Below, piece after piece: positions 1 to 7,437 of a stretch of 18,326 nt of DNA. Positions within the stretch are counted from its first letter, which is position 1. Each line of letters begins with the position of its first letter. The position numbers were made by a program, and so were the translations under genes. Below the pieces are notes generated by a model that worked only from the letters and a program-made list of their open reading frames with translations, was not told where the DNA came from and ran no database searches. The stretch is from a bacterium (lineage in GTDB: Bacteria > UBP18 > UBA7526), in NCBI GenBank assembly GCA_018903055.1, contig JAHIPW010000013.1, positions 1 through 18,326 on the forward strand, in the 5' to 3' direction.

Positions 1-496
1 AGATGGTGCTTATTCTTTCTCGTTCAATTCCCAAATTCCGAATGACCTTTTCTTTAATTGCTTTTGAAATAGTAATAATGTAGCCTGTTTTGTGACGCAG
101 TATGAACCTTTCCTGGAAGTTGACCTTATCCAGGTCTGCCCGGTGGAGGGTGTGAACTAAGGAAACTCTCTTTTTAACGAAAGAGGCTAAGATATGGTCG
201 TAGCGAAAATGAGTATGAATGATATTGATTTTTTCCTTTTTCAGAACTCGGGGTAGGGTTGCTAAATTCTTAAGATAATTCGGGGGATGAGATTTTCTAT
301 CGAGATTGAGGTTCTCTATTACTGGGATGCCTGCTTCACGAACCCTGAGAAGGAACCTTCCCCTCTTTTTTGTAATCCCAGCGAAGAAAGCCTTATGGCC
401 TCTTCTGTCTAGTTCTTTCAAAAGGCTCAAGACCGATTCTGCTGGGCCAGTCCAGTTCTCATCACTATAGAGATGAAGGATATTCAGTCTTTTCAT
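1..496 (-). CDS. Glycosyltransferase family 4, N-terminal part (cut by window edge)
   Basis: Reading leftward from ATG at 496, an open frame runs off the left end, giving 165 residues of the N-terminal (acceptor-binding) Rossmann domain of a GT4/GT-B sugar transferase. Visible features: the start MKRLNILHLYSDENWTGPAE, where the W-x-GP-E stretch replaces the usual glycine-rich loop; LLKELDRRGH, typical of the first helix; a beta strand followed by HTHFRYDHILA around residue 92; and ISKAIKEKVIRNLGIERE near the break, which is the usual entry to the linker before the donor-binding domain. The catalytic C-terminal half is outside the window. It lies 219 bp downstream of the polysaccharide deacetylase and probably belongs to the same surface-glycan cluster, perhaps as a separate transcript. 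The SD is weak (AGGAT, about 5 nt upstream). Acceptor and sugar cannot be told from sequence. Confidence 0.85.
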   Translation of the reverse strand, partial: MKRLNILHLYSDENWTGPAESVLSLLKELDRRGHKAFFAGITKKRGRFLLRVREAGIPVIENLNLDRKSHPPNYLKNLATLPRVLKKEKINIIHTHFRYDHILASFVKKRVSLVHTLHRADLDKVNFQERFILRHKTGYIITISKAIKEKVIRNLGIERERISTI

Positions 497-564
497 TAAT
501 TATCCTAGATGAGGCAACACATATATAGGAAAAATAGGACATTTGACAAAGAAATTTTATTTAA

Positions 565-697
565 ATCCGAAGCCCGAATTCCGAAATCCGAAAAAATTTC
601 CTAATTTCCAAATGACTTAATGTCTAAAATTCTTTTGTTTGGACATTTAAGCATTGAGCATTGATTCGTCATTCTGGTTTCGGGTTTCGTCATTACT
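565..697. repeat. 7-bp-period palindromic intergenic array
   Basis: This is the core of the 219-bp gap between the deacetylase stop (716) and the GT4 start (496). Four 7-mers CCGAAGC, CCGAATT, CCGAAAT, CCGAAAA lie end to end at 567-594. Degraded AT-rich units follow to about 640. From about 641 the phase of 7 continues in the opposite sense with units such as AGCATTG, ATTCGTC, GTTTCGG and GTTTCGT up to 697. The CGAA-type units of the left arm are the reverse complement of the TTCG-type units of the right arm, so the region can fold back on itself. There is no ORF and no convincing promoter in the gap. Confidence 0.7.
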
Positions 698-715
698 CTT
701 ACTTTTTTCCTTGTA

Positions 716-1819
716 TTAGAAGAGTTTCTTCAATTTGGGATAGATGGAGGCAGTAAAATTATGGGAATAGATAAAGAGCCTCCTTTTAAACCAACCAAGA
801 TCCCCCCTCTTAACCTCAAACCTCTTAAGATACATAGGGTCGGTATTAGAAGTATTTGTTCCCGGCTGAGTGGTCACTGCTCCCAGGTAGCCACACTCCT
901 TAGCCCACTTAACTAAATCATTATCGTATGCTCCGCCCGGCCAGGCAATGAAGGGGCATTTTTTATCTACTTTTTTCTCAATTATATTCTTAGAAAGCAG
1001 TAGTTCATTTTTAATCCTCTTCTTCCTCTCTTCTAAAGTTTCATAATTATCCTTTAATCTATTTCCTGCCCGATAATCACTTGCTACCCCATCCAATTCC
1101 TTCTTCCAATCTCTCTTTTCAAAAAATTTCTCTTTCCCTCTTTGGGAGACGTATTCTGCCAGCCCATCTCTTAAATCCCGATCATCAGAGTATTTTCGTC
1201 CAGCTAGGGCTGGTTTATCCTCATATAAGGGAATGCCCAATCTCAGATCTCCATCAGTAAGCCACCCCGTGCGCCACTTATCTCCTCGGCAATAACCGAC
1301 TATCTCATGGCTCACATAGCAATAACTGTGTAAATGGCTATGGGATTGGATATCTATTAAACCGCTTTGCGACATTTTCTTTGCCTCTTCCCAGCTAATA
1401 TGGTCATCCGAGCCTGCAGAGTTTCTGACACATCTTAGATTGCTCTGATAGTGGTTAGAAATTTTGGGAAGATCTTCTTTCTTGGATTCTCCATTCCAAA
1501 CATTTCCTAAGTGAGGGTGATAGGAATTGGATTTTTCTTTAATACGAGATGTAATGACAAAGATGGTTGCCTTTAGATTATACTTCTTCAATATAGGATA
1601 GGCATAGACCCAGTTATCAAGATAGCCATCGTCAAAGGTAAGAGCCATCCTTCTTTTATCTTTCCCTTTTTTTAAGGAATCGATCAATTCGTTCAGAAAA
1701 AGGGTCTGGTAATTTTTTCTTGCCAGATATTCCATCTGGGTCTGGAAATCATCTGGTGAAATGGTAAACTTATCTTTTAACTCGTTCACATGATGGTACA
1801 TCAAGACTGGGATACTCAC
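716..1819 (-). CDS. Polysaccharide deacetylase (NodB/CE4 family)
   Basis: This 367-residue carbohydrate esterase family 4 protein would remove N- or O-acetyl groups from a cell-surface polysaccharide. It begins SIPVLMYHHV, the common opening of this subfamily. The NodB metal-site motif TFDDG is at residues 61-65 (D63, D64), HSHLH at 160-164 supplies the two metal histidines, and the late Pro/Gly motif reads FIAWPGGAYDNDL near 294-306. About 120 residues between the His motif and the PGG motif, containing a WLTDGDLRLGIP stretch, are longer than in the basic NodB fold. No signal peptide or membrane segment is visible, so it probably acts in the cytoplasm or leaves by an unusual route. The start is GTG at 1817-1819, overlapping the TGA of the Dpm1-like gene (GTGA) and preceded by AGAGGA. 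This implies translational coupling at the end of the glycosyltransferase operon. Confidence 0.9.
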   Translation of the reverse strand: MSIPVLMYHHVNELKDKFTISPDDFQTQMEYLARKNYQTLFLNELIDSLKKGKDKRRMALTFDDGYLDNWVYAYPILKKYNLKATIFVITSRIKEKSNSYHPHLGNVWNGESKKEDLPKISNHYQSNLRCVRNSAGSDDHISWEEAKKMSQSGLIDIQSHSHLHSYCYVSHEIVGYCRGDKWRTGWLTDGDLRLGIPLYEDKPALAGRKYSDDRDLRDGLAEYVSQRGKEKFFEKRDWKKELDGVASDYRAGNRLKDNYETLEERKKRIKNELLLSKNIIEKKVDKKCPFIAWPGGAYDNDLVKWAKECGYLGAVTTQPGTNTSNTDPMYLKRFEVKRGDLGWFKRRLFIYSHNFTASIYPKLKKLF

Positions 1820-2517
1820 TTTCCTCTAACTCGCAACTTTATGACCTTGAAGAGATAAGTTATTAGGATTTTCCAGCCAATCTTAGAAGTGCCAGACTTC
1901 CGATCCCGAAAGATAATGGGGATTTCCTTAATTCTGAAGCTCTTCTTATAGCACCTGAAGAGCATTTCAGAAAGGAGGAAAGGGTCTTTTGCCTTAAGAC
2001 TTCTCATATCTATAGCCTCCAGAACCTTTCCCCGATAACAACGGTAGCCTGAAGTGGGGTCGGTAACCCTGAATCCTAATAGGGCTCTAACGTAGATAGC
2101 AGCCAGTCTGGTGATTAGTCGTCTTAAGAATCCCCTTCCCACCTCGCCGCCGCTGGGAGCAAAACGGGAGCCAATAACTACATCACAATTCTCAATTTTT
2201 TTCAAAAATTCTGGAATATGTTGGGGATCGTGGGAAAGATCACCATCCATCTCGATCACATAATCTGCTTTATTTTCCAAGGCATACTTAAATCCTGCTA
2301 TTCCTGCCAAGCCCCGCCCCCTCTCAGAGGTTCTTCTCAAGAGATGAATTCTGGGATTCTTTTTAGAATAATCTTCTACTATTCTCCAGGTGCCATCAGG
2401 AGAGTCATCATCTACCACCAGGACCTCGATATTCTCTTGAATCTTCACAATCTCATCAAGCAAGGGGCCGATATTCTCCCTCTCATTATAGGTGGGGATA
2501 ACGACCACGGTCTTCAT
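1816..2517 (-). CDS. Dpm1-like polyprenyl-phosphate mannosyl/glucosyltransferase (GT2)
   Basis: 233 residues, one GT-A domain. Family members move a sugar from GDP-mannose or UDP-sugar to undecaprenyl (polyprenyl) phosphate on the inner membrane face. The start VVVIPTYNERENIGPLL is diagnostic. The nucleotide-binding loop VDDDSPDGTW is at 35-44, the metal DxD is DGD at 91-93, then GSRFAPSGG and the late motif DPTSGYRCYRG. There is no C-terminal GtrA or membrane domain, so it resembles soluble or peripheral Dpm1 of archaea and eukaryotes rather than ArnC types. Its neighbour two genes upstream is a GT39/ArnT-like membrane transferase that uses lipid-linked sugars as donors. The pair therefore makes sense as donor synthesis plus transfer (inference). 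Its ATG overlaps the GT9 stop by 4 bp and its stop overlaps the deacetylase start by 4 bp. Confidence 0.92.
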   Translation of the reverse strand: MKTVVVIPTYNERENIGPLLDEIVKIQENIEVLVVDDDSPDGTWRIVEDYSKKNPRIHLLRRTSERGRGLAGIAGFKYALENKADYVIEMDGDLSHDPQHIPEFLKKIENCDVVIGSRFAPSGGEVGRGFLRRLITRLAAIYVRALLGFRVTDPTSGYRCYRGKVLEAIDMRSLKAKDPFLLSEMLFRCYKKSFRIKEIPIIFRDRKSGTSKIGWKILITYLFKVIKLRVRGK

Positions 2518-3632
2518 TTTAATAGATCTTTAACTGCTTGAAAGACTATCCCATGGCTAATATTTTCCATGCAGTTAGGATGTTTGTCACAGGTTTCTTT
2601 ATAGCAGCAGAGGCAGTCCATATCAGGTATAATCTTCCTCCCTCTTCCATAGAGTTCAATCTCAGAAGAAGAGGTGGGGCCGAATAAAGCGACCACCTTC
2701 GTCTTCAAAGCCACTGCGGCATGCATCGCCAGGGTATCACCAGTCACCACTAAATCACAGAGGTTTAGAAACGATAAAAATTCTCTCAAAGTATTCTCAT
2801 GGCCGGTATCAATGGAAGGAACTTTTGACCGTTTCATAATCTCCTCGTTCCTTTCCACTTCCCCCTTTTCGCCAAATAATAGTATCTTTGAGTTTTCTAT
2901 CTCTTTATCCATTCTCTCAATGAGTTTTAGATATCCTTCTATGGTCCACTTTTTCAGTTCCCACCTTCCTCCCGCACCTGTGGCCAATCCAATAATTTTC
3001 TTTCCCTTTAGATCATATTTCTCGGCAAACCGGTTAGCGAAATCCTTCTCCTCCTCCCCTAGATTGACTACCATCTCTTCTTTCTTAAATCTAAGTCCCA
3101 ATATCTCAAAAATAATTTCCTGATAAGTCTTTTTATTCTTTCTCTTTAGATCATCGAAGACTCCCATCTGATACCATTCCCTGGCCCCATGGTTAAAGGG
3201 AAAGACACTCCCTATTTCACTTAGGCCAAATCCTATTTTTTTCCTTGCCCAAGCAAAGGAAGCCAGGGAAGCACTCCGGGGTAGGGAGTCGAGATTAATA
3301 ACCAGATCGAAATGCTCTACTTTCAAACGAGTAAGCGCCTCTGCGCCATAAGAAAGGATGACATCAAAATAGGGATTATTTTCGAGTAACTCCTTTGACT
3401 CCTCATCTACAATCCAGGTAATCTTACATCCCTTATACTTTCTCTTCAAGGCTTCCAATATGGGGGTAGTCCTCAAGACATCTCCCATAGCCCCTAACTT
3501 TATAATGAGAATTGTTTTCTTAATGGAATCATAATATTTGCAGTTAGAGCATTCGACCCCTTCTTTTTTGTGATATTTACAGGGACGATCCCCAAGAAAA
3601 TAGCGACAATCTGTTTTAACCATGTCTTTCAT
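2514..3632 (-). CDS. Glycosyltransferase family 9 (heptosyltransferase-like) with cysteine-rich ends
   Basis: 372 residues. GT9 enzymes such as WaaC/WaaF/WaaQ add heptose to the inner core of lipopolysaccharide. The core domain begins at about residue 40 with ILIIKLGAMGDVLRTTPIL, the family's signature. The donor-domain motifs GLATGAGGRWELKKW (about 216-230) and VVTGDTLAMHAAVALKTKVVALFGPTSSSE are both present. Unusual are an N-terminal extension with four cysteines (C9, C18, C28, C31) and a C-terminal cluster (C340, C342, C343, C348, C354) reading CLCCYKETCDKHPNCM. The C-terminal cluster is common in GT9; the N-terminal one is not part of the classic enzymes. They could bind a metal, but that is inference. 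The start is ATG at 3630-3632 with SD GGAG 7 nt upstream, which overlaps the TAA of the preceding gene. Confidence 0.9.
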   Translation of the reverse strand: MKDMVKTDCRYFLGDRPCKYHKKEGVECSNCKYYDSIKKTILIIKLGAMGDVLRTTPILEALKRKYKGCKITWIVDEESKELLENNPYFDVILSYGAEALTRLKVEHFDLVINLDSLPRSASLASFAWARKKIGFGLSEIGSVFPFNHGAREWYQMGVFDDLKRKNKKTYQEIIFEILGLRFKKEEMVVNLGEEEKDFANRFAEKYDLKGKKIIGLATGAGGRWELKKWTIEGYLKLIERMDKEIENSKILLFGEKGEVERNEEIMKRSKVPSIDTGHENTLREFLSFLNLCDLVVTGDTLAMHAAVALKTKVVALFGPTSSSEIELYGRGRKIIPDMDCLCCYKETCDKHPNCMENISHGIVFQAVKDLLK

Positions 3633-3636
3633 CTCT

Positions 3637-5139
3637 TTACTCCTTAGAGAAGTAACCCTCTTTCTCCCCCAATAGACCCCCGTAATAGTCGTAGCAGCGC
3701 CAGATGGTAAAGGTCTTTGCCAATTTTCCTTTGCGATAAATCTTCAGAGGGCCCTCTTCCTGGAAAGAACGAAAGTGCGACATAATCCAATCCGCCTTGT
3801 TATAGCCGCTTAAGGTAACAAAGACAGCATCCTGACTTCTCAAATCCACCTGGCCCCAATAGTCGTATCTGTCCTTTCCATTCAAAGCATATATTCCATG
3901 CTTTTCCTTACTGGTATAAAAAGCAATTTCACTCGCCAATTGATGTCTGGGGGTAAAGATAAATGTTCTATCCTTGTCCATCCCCTCCATTACTTCATTT
4001 ACCCTCTCACCCAGCTGGGGCCAGCCGGATAGGCGGTTGAAGGGGTCGACATCGGCAGGTAGCGCATCATAGGCCAGACCCATAAGAGAGGGATAGTGCA
4101 CGAAGACTGTTAAGAGAAGACTAAAAATGAGGACTACTGTAGTTAACGGGATTAAGAGAGGCCCTCTTCTTTTCTCAAATTTCTTTGCGAATAATCCTGC
4201 CAGGGCAATCGATGCTGTCAGGTATCCCACGGCAGGCCAGTTGGCTTCCACCTTGGCGAGCAAACTGGTCAGGGCAAAAAAGATAATTATGGGAAGAGAG
4301 AAAGAGAAGAGCAAAAGAAGGTTTCTGTCCTGCTTTTTTAAGCCGATACGGAAGCTCTTTACCATAGCCCATATCATGGCGAAGAAGATAAAGGGAGAAA
4401 TAATCCCTGCCTGGGAACCAAGATAGGCTCCCAGGTTGATAAGGGAAGAGCCCTTTTTCCCTAAGCCATGACCAAACTGTTTGATGAACGAGACCCAGCC
4501 ATGGTTATAGTTCCAGATGATGACCGGAAGAAAGATGAGAAAGGCAAGGAGCAGAGCAAGGTAGGGCTCCTTATACCTGAACCACTTCCTGTTCTCTCTA
4601 GATAGAAGAAGGAAGATTAGGGTGCAGGGAAGGAAGAGGACCATATTATACTTACTCAAAAGACCTAGTCCCAAAGAGATGCCAAGTGGATACCAGAGAT
4701 TCTTATTATCTTTTTTGACTAATTGATAAAGAAGATAAAAAGTGAGTGCCCAGAAGAAAACCAATGGAGTATCGGGAGTAATGATTATTCCACCGATGGA
4801 GAAGCCGGGAATAACATTCAAGAGAAGCGCAGAGAAGAAGCCCACTTTTTCGCTCTTGAAGATATCCCTTCCCAGGAGATAGGCGAAGATGGTCAGGGCA
4901 AAGGAGACCAGGACTGAGGAGAGCCTGACAAAGAACTCACTATTCTTGCCCAGCCAGGTGAAGAAGAAGATGAGATAGGCCACCATCGGTGGATGGTCGT
5001 AGTAGGATAGAGAAAGGTTCTGAGACCAGCACCAGTAGTAGGCCTCATCCGGGCAGAGGGAAAGACTCTGAATATAGAACAAACGGAAGAGAGTAACAGA
5101 AAAAAGCAAAATAAGAAAGAGAATACGATATTTCTTCAA
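3637..5139 (-). CDS. ArnT/PMT-like membrane glycosyltransferase (GT39/GT83 superfamily)
   Basis: 500 residues with about ten or more hydrophobic segments. The family transfers a sugar from polyprenyl-phosphate to a periplasmic acceptor such as lipid A, protein or glycan. The first TM is followed by the periplasmic loop with the invariant Asp-Glu (CPDEAYYW, D31/E32) and YYDHPP at 46-51, as in ArnT and PMT_2 proteins. A later TPDTPLVFFWALTFYLLY segment is also typical. The C-terminal soluble part (about 355-500) is short and resembles the ArnT-type tail. The only start in the right place is TTG at 5137-5139, overlapping the upstream TGA as TTGA; AGGAG lies 12 nt upstream and GAAGG just before it. 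The cytoplasmic Dpm1-like enzyme two genes downstream is a likely source of its lipid-linked donor (inference). The acceptor is unknown. Confidence 0.88.
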   Translation of the reverse strand: MKKYRILFLILLFSVTLFRLFYIQSLSLCPDEAYYWCWSQNLSLSYYDHPPMVAYLIFFFTWLGKNSEFFVRLSSVLVSFALTIFAYLLGRDIFKSEKVGFFSALLLNVIPGFSIGGIIITPDTPLVFFWALTFYLLYQLVKKDNKNLWYPLGISLGLGLLSKYNMVLFLPCTLIFLLLSRENRKWFRYKEPYLALLLAFLIFLPVIIWNYNHGWVSFIKQFGHGLGKKGSSLINLGAYLGSQAGIISPFIFFAMIWAMVKSFRIGLKKQDRNLLLLFSFSLPIIIFFALTSLLAKVEANWPAVGYLTASIALAGLFAKKFEKRRGPLLIPLTTVVLIFSLLLTVFVHYPSLMGLAYDALPADVDPFNRLSGWPQLGERVNEVMEGMDKDRTFIFTPRHQLASEIAFYTSKEKHGIYALNGKDRYDYWGQVDLRSQDAVFVTLSGYNKADWIMSHFRSFQEEGPLKIYRKGKLAKTFTIWRCYDYYGGLLGEKEGYFSKE

Positions 5140-6326
5140 ACCTTCAATAACTCCTGATAGATATTTTCTATTTTGGCAATCATAACCTTCTGGCTGAACC
5201 TTTCTTTTACTAATCTTCGACCATTCCTTCCCAGTCTCTTCGCCTTCTTCCTATCCTTTAATAATTCAAGGATTGCTTTTGCTAAAGCCCTGCTATCAGC
5301 AGGGGGGACTAATAGGCCGGTCTCGTTATCCTTAACAAGTTCTGGAACCCCACCTACATCTGTAGCCACTACTGGCCTCTCCATGGCCAGGGCCTGAGCT
5401 ACGCCCTGAGGCACCCCTTCTCGGAGAGAAGAAAGGACGAAGACATCCAGACTGGCTAAAATCTCCGGAACGTCTTCCCTCGATCCAGGCATGATTACCT
5501 TATCCTCTAATCCCCTTCTCCTCACCTCCTGGGCCAGGGTATCTCCCTTTGGTTCATGGCCCACGATGAGAAACCTCGTCTCTGGCTTTATTTTTAGTAT
5601 CTCCTGGGCCGCCTCTAAAAAGTAGGGATAACCCTTCTCTGTTCTGATGATGCTTATACTTCCTACAAGGGGAGCATCCTGGTCTATGCCCAGTTCTTCC
5701 CGAATATTTTCTTTAACTCTCTCTGGATTAAATCTCTCCACATCCACTCCGGTGGGAATAGAGATAACCTTCTCCTTAGGAAAACGATTCACCTCGATCA
5801 TCCTCTCTCTTATTGCTTCTCCACAGGTAATGATTTTATGAGGCAGTTTATAAACAATATTAAGAAGGTGGTTTGATATAGGAACAGAAATATGACGAGT
5901 TCTAAGGATGATTGGTCGGCAAGCTAAACGGGCAGCAAAGGAAGCAATCCAAGAATCCTTTGGGGAATGGGTATTGACGATATCTACTCTTTCTCTCCTC
6001 ATTAGAGAAAAGAGCCGGAAGAAAGCCCTTAAAATCTCCCTATTTTCCATCCCTATCTCTCTTACCTCAATCCCCACTTCCTTGGCTTGCTTTCCCAAAG
6101 CGCTTTCCGGTTGAACGGCAAGGATTACCCGATAGCCTCTTTTCTTAAACTCTACGGCCTCGGCAAAGGTTCTCCTCTCCTGCCCTCCCCATCTCTTGGC
6201 AGATTCCGTATGTAAAATAACGGCGCGCTTCGCTTGCCCCGTTTCTGTCTGACGACAGATAACGGCGCGCTTCGCTTGCCCCGTTTTTTGCTTATTGAAG
6301 TTCCGATACCTCAAAATAGTAAGCAT
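5136..6326 (-). CDS. Glycosyltransferase family 4 with repeat-derived N-terminal extension
   Basis: 396 residues, a full GT-B fold enzyme of lipopolysaccharide or exopolysaccharide synthesis. The true domain starts at about residue 37 with VILHTESAKRWGGQERRTF (the glycine-rich acceptor loop). HTRHISVPIS follows in mid N-domain, the hinge KEKVISIPTGVDVERFNP, the donor domain VGSISIIRTEKGYPYFLEAA, and SSLREGVPQGVAQALAMERP. The second glutamate of the EX7E motif is Gln here. Residues 1-36 are foreign-looking: they contain TGQAKRAVI twice (15-23 and 29-37), encoded by two identical 28-bp repeats. The ATG at 6324-6326 has a good SD (GGAG, 5-6 nt upstream) and no start codon lies between the repeats and the domain, so the repeat is probably translated. 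Its stop overlaps the next gene's TTG. Confidence 0.9.
   Translation of the reverse strand: MLTILRYRNFNKQKTGQAKRAVICRQTETGQAKRAVILHTESAKRWGGQERRTFAEAVEFKKRGYRVILAVQPESALGKQAKEVGIEVREIGMENREILRAFFRLFSLMRRERVDIVNTHSPKDSWIASFAARLACRPIILRTRHISVPISNHLLNIVYKLPHKIITCGEAIRERMIEVNRFPKEKVISIPTGVDVERFNPERVKENIREELGIDQDAPLVGSISIIRTEKGYPYFLEAAQEILKIKPETRFLIVGHEPKGDTLAQEVRRRGLEDKVIMPGSREDVPEILASLDVFVLSSLREGVPQGVAQALAMERPVVATDVGGVPELVKDNETGLLVPPADSRALAKAILELLKDRKKAKRLGRNGRRLVKERFSQKVMIAKIENIYQELLKV
6217..6309. repeat. Two perfect 28-bp repeats plus a dispersed 18-bp motif, inside the GT4 5' end
   Basis: Copies at 6217-6244 and 6259-6286 are identical over 28 bp and start 42 bp apart, exactly 14 codons. Each is a weak palindrome (AACGG at one end, CCGTT at the other, GCGCTTCGCTTGC between). 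They are separated by a small hairpin CTGTC-tgac-GACAG. Directly after the second copy comes TTATTGAAGTTCCGATAC (6292-6309). This differs by one base from 17023-17040 and by two from 17210-17227 inside the 439-bp element near ftsK, so the same repeat family occurs at both loci. Confidence 0.85.
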
Positions 6327-6352
6327 ACTTACTCCAAATAATTAGAAAGCCC

Positions 6353-6428
6353 AGGGGATATAGGGGGCACAGGGGTAACAGGGGTTAAACCCTTGTCACC
6401 CTTGCTACCCTTGTTTCCCTTGTTACCC
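6353..6428. repeat. 9-bp palindromic tandem array (copy A)
   Basis: Four 9-mers AGGGGATAT, AGGGGGCAC, AGGGGTAAC, AGGGGTTAA run from 6353 to 6388. After one base, four 9-mers CCCTTGTCA, CCCTTGCTA, CCCTTGTTT, CCCTTGTTA and a final CCC run from 6390 to 6428. The second half is the inverted form of the first. The array ends 3 bp from the epimerase stop and 27 bp before the GT4 start, so it fills the junction. Copy C at 10359-10424 uses the same unit. Confidence 0.9.
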
Positions 6429-6431
6429 ATA

Positions 6432-7361
6432 CTATTTCTGGCTGCGGAACCACTCTACTGTTTTTCTCAAGCCTTCTTCAAAATCAACCCCTATCTTATA
6501 GCCAAGTGCTTCTTTTGCTTTAGAGATATCTGCCTGAGAATGTTTTACATCCCCTGGCCTGGGATTAGTATAGAGGGGCTCAATATCTGTATTCATAATT
6601 TTATTTAAACCTTTTACCAGTTTATTTACTGTGATTCTCTTCCCGCAGGCGATGTTGAAGATCCCTCTCTTGGTTTGAGAAGTAGTGGCCAATAGATTTG
6701 CGTCTACCACATTCAAGACATAGGTGAAGTCCCGGGACTGCTCCCCATCTCCATAAACGGTGGGCCTCTCTCCTTTCAGTATAAGAGAAATAAACTTGGG
6801 GATAACTGCAGCATACTGCGAAGTAGGGTCCTGTCGGGGACCAAAGACATTGAAGTAACGAAGAGTTATGGTTTCCAGTCCGTATAAAGAGAAAAAAAGT
6901 TTTGAATACTCTTCACCTGCTAATTTACTTAGGGCATAGGGAGAAAGAGGAGAGGGTTGCATATTCTCCCCCTTCGGTAGATTGGGAGTATCTCCATATA
7001 CTGAGGAGGAAGAGGCATAGACTACCTTCTTCAGCCCTGCTTCCTTCGCTGCCATCAAGATATTCAAAGTACCCAAAACATTTACTTCATTGGTAGTTAC
7101 GGGGTCCTTAATAGACCTGGGAACGGAAGGAAGGGCAGCCTGATGTAAGATATAGTCTACACCTTTTACCGCCTCTTTAACAGTCCCTGAATCTCTTATG
7201 TCACCCTCAATTAATTCAATCTCTTTCAAAAAAGGAGCAATATTTTCTCTCTTGCCTGTAGAGAAGTTGTCCAAAACCCTTATCTTCTCTTTTTTCCTGA
7301 CCAATTCTTCCACGATATGGGAGCCGATGAATCCCGCCCCACCAGTGACTAAAAATTTCAT
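6432..7361 (-). CDS. NAD-dependent UDP-sugar 4-epimerase (GalE/WbpP-type extended SDR)
   Basis: 309 residues. Extended short-chain dehydrogenases of this group invert C4 of UDP-glucose, UDP-GlcNAc or their uronic acids to provide precursors for surface glycans. The NAD-binding GGAGFIG is at 7-13, the Asp that binds the NAD ribose is in VLDNFSTGKREN (D31), and the catalytic triad is Ser in YASSSSVYG (about 116-123) with Y142 and K146 in SPYALSKLAGEEY. HQAALPSVPRSIKDP near 73-87 is the form seen in WbpP/Gne-like enzymes rather than strict GalE; substrate choice remains open. The late motif VYGDGEQSRDFTYV is also present. The start is ATG at 7359-7361 with AGGAT 5 nt upstream. It sits between recA and the glycosyltransferase operon and fits the latter by function. 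Confidence 0.92.
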   Translation of the reverse strand: MKFLVTGGAGFIGSHIVEELVRKKEKIRVLDNFSTGKRENIAPFLKEIELIEGDIRDSGTVKEAVKGVDYILHQAALPSVPRSIKDPVTTNEVNVLGTLNILMAAKEAGLKKVVYASSSSVYGDTPNLPKGENMQPSPLSPYALSKLAGEEYSKLFFSLYGLETITLRYFNVFGPRQDPTSQYAAVIPKFISLILKGERPTVYGDGEQSRDFTYVLNVVDANLLATTSQTKRGIFNIACGKRITVNKLVKGLNKIMNTDIEPLYTNPRPGDVKHSQADISKAKEALGYKIGVDFEEGLRKTVEWFRSQK

Positions 7362-7371
7362 CTTAATCCTT

Positions 7372-7426
7372 CTGACATTCTGATCCCCTGATACTCTTCC
7401 TACTGATATCCTGATTTTCTGATTTG
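7372..7426. repeat. 8-bp-period CTGAT array between recA and the epimerase
   Basis: CTGA occurs at 7372, 7380, 7388, 7403, 7411 and 7419, that is with steps of 8, 8, 15, 8 and 8, and one worn unit in the middle. The array fills most of the 76-bp gap, about 12 bp after the recA stop and 11 bp before the epimerase start. No inverted half was found here. Confidence 0.65.
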
Positions 7427-7437
7427 CTTGTTTCTTT

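Noticed and set aside
20-60. Resemblance of bases 25-50 to the CCGAAT/AAATGAC intergenic repeat near 565-620
   Set aside because: The bases encode a normal GT4 segment (VIRNLGIERE) in frame, so similarity is likely chance.
2674-3123. Plus-strand open frame of 149 codons inside the GT9 gene
   Set aside because: It is a shadow of GT9 codons, serine/phenylalanine rich and without an SD or family features. The same applies to the other plus-strand frames, for example 9930-10436, 11174-11590 and 12472-12867.
6217-6286. Two 28-bp repeats with a spacer as the remains of a CRISPR array
   Set aside because: There are only two copies, a 14-bp spacer, no cas genes, a position inside a coding frame and a match to a dispersed intergenic repeat.
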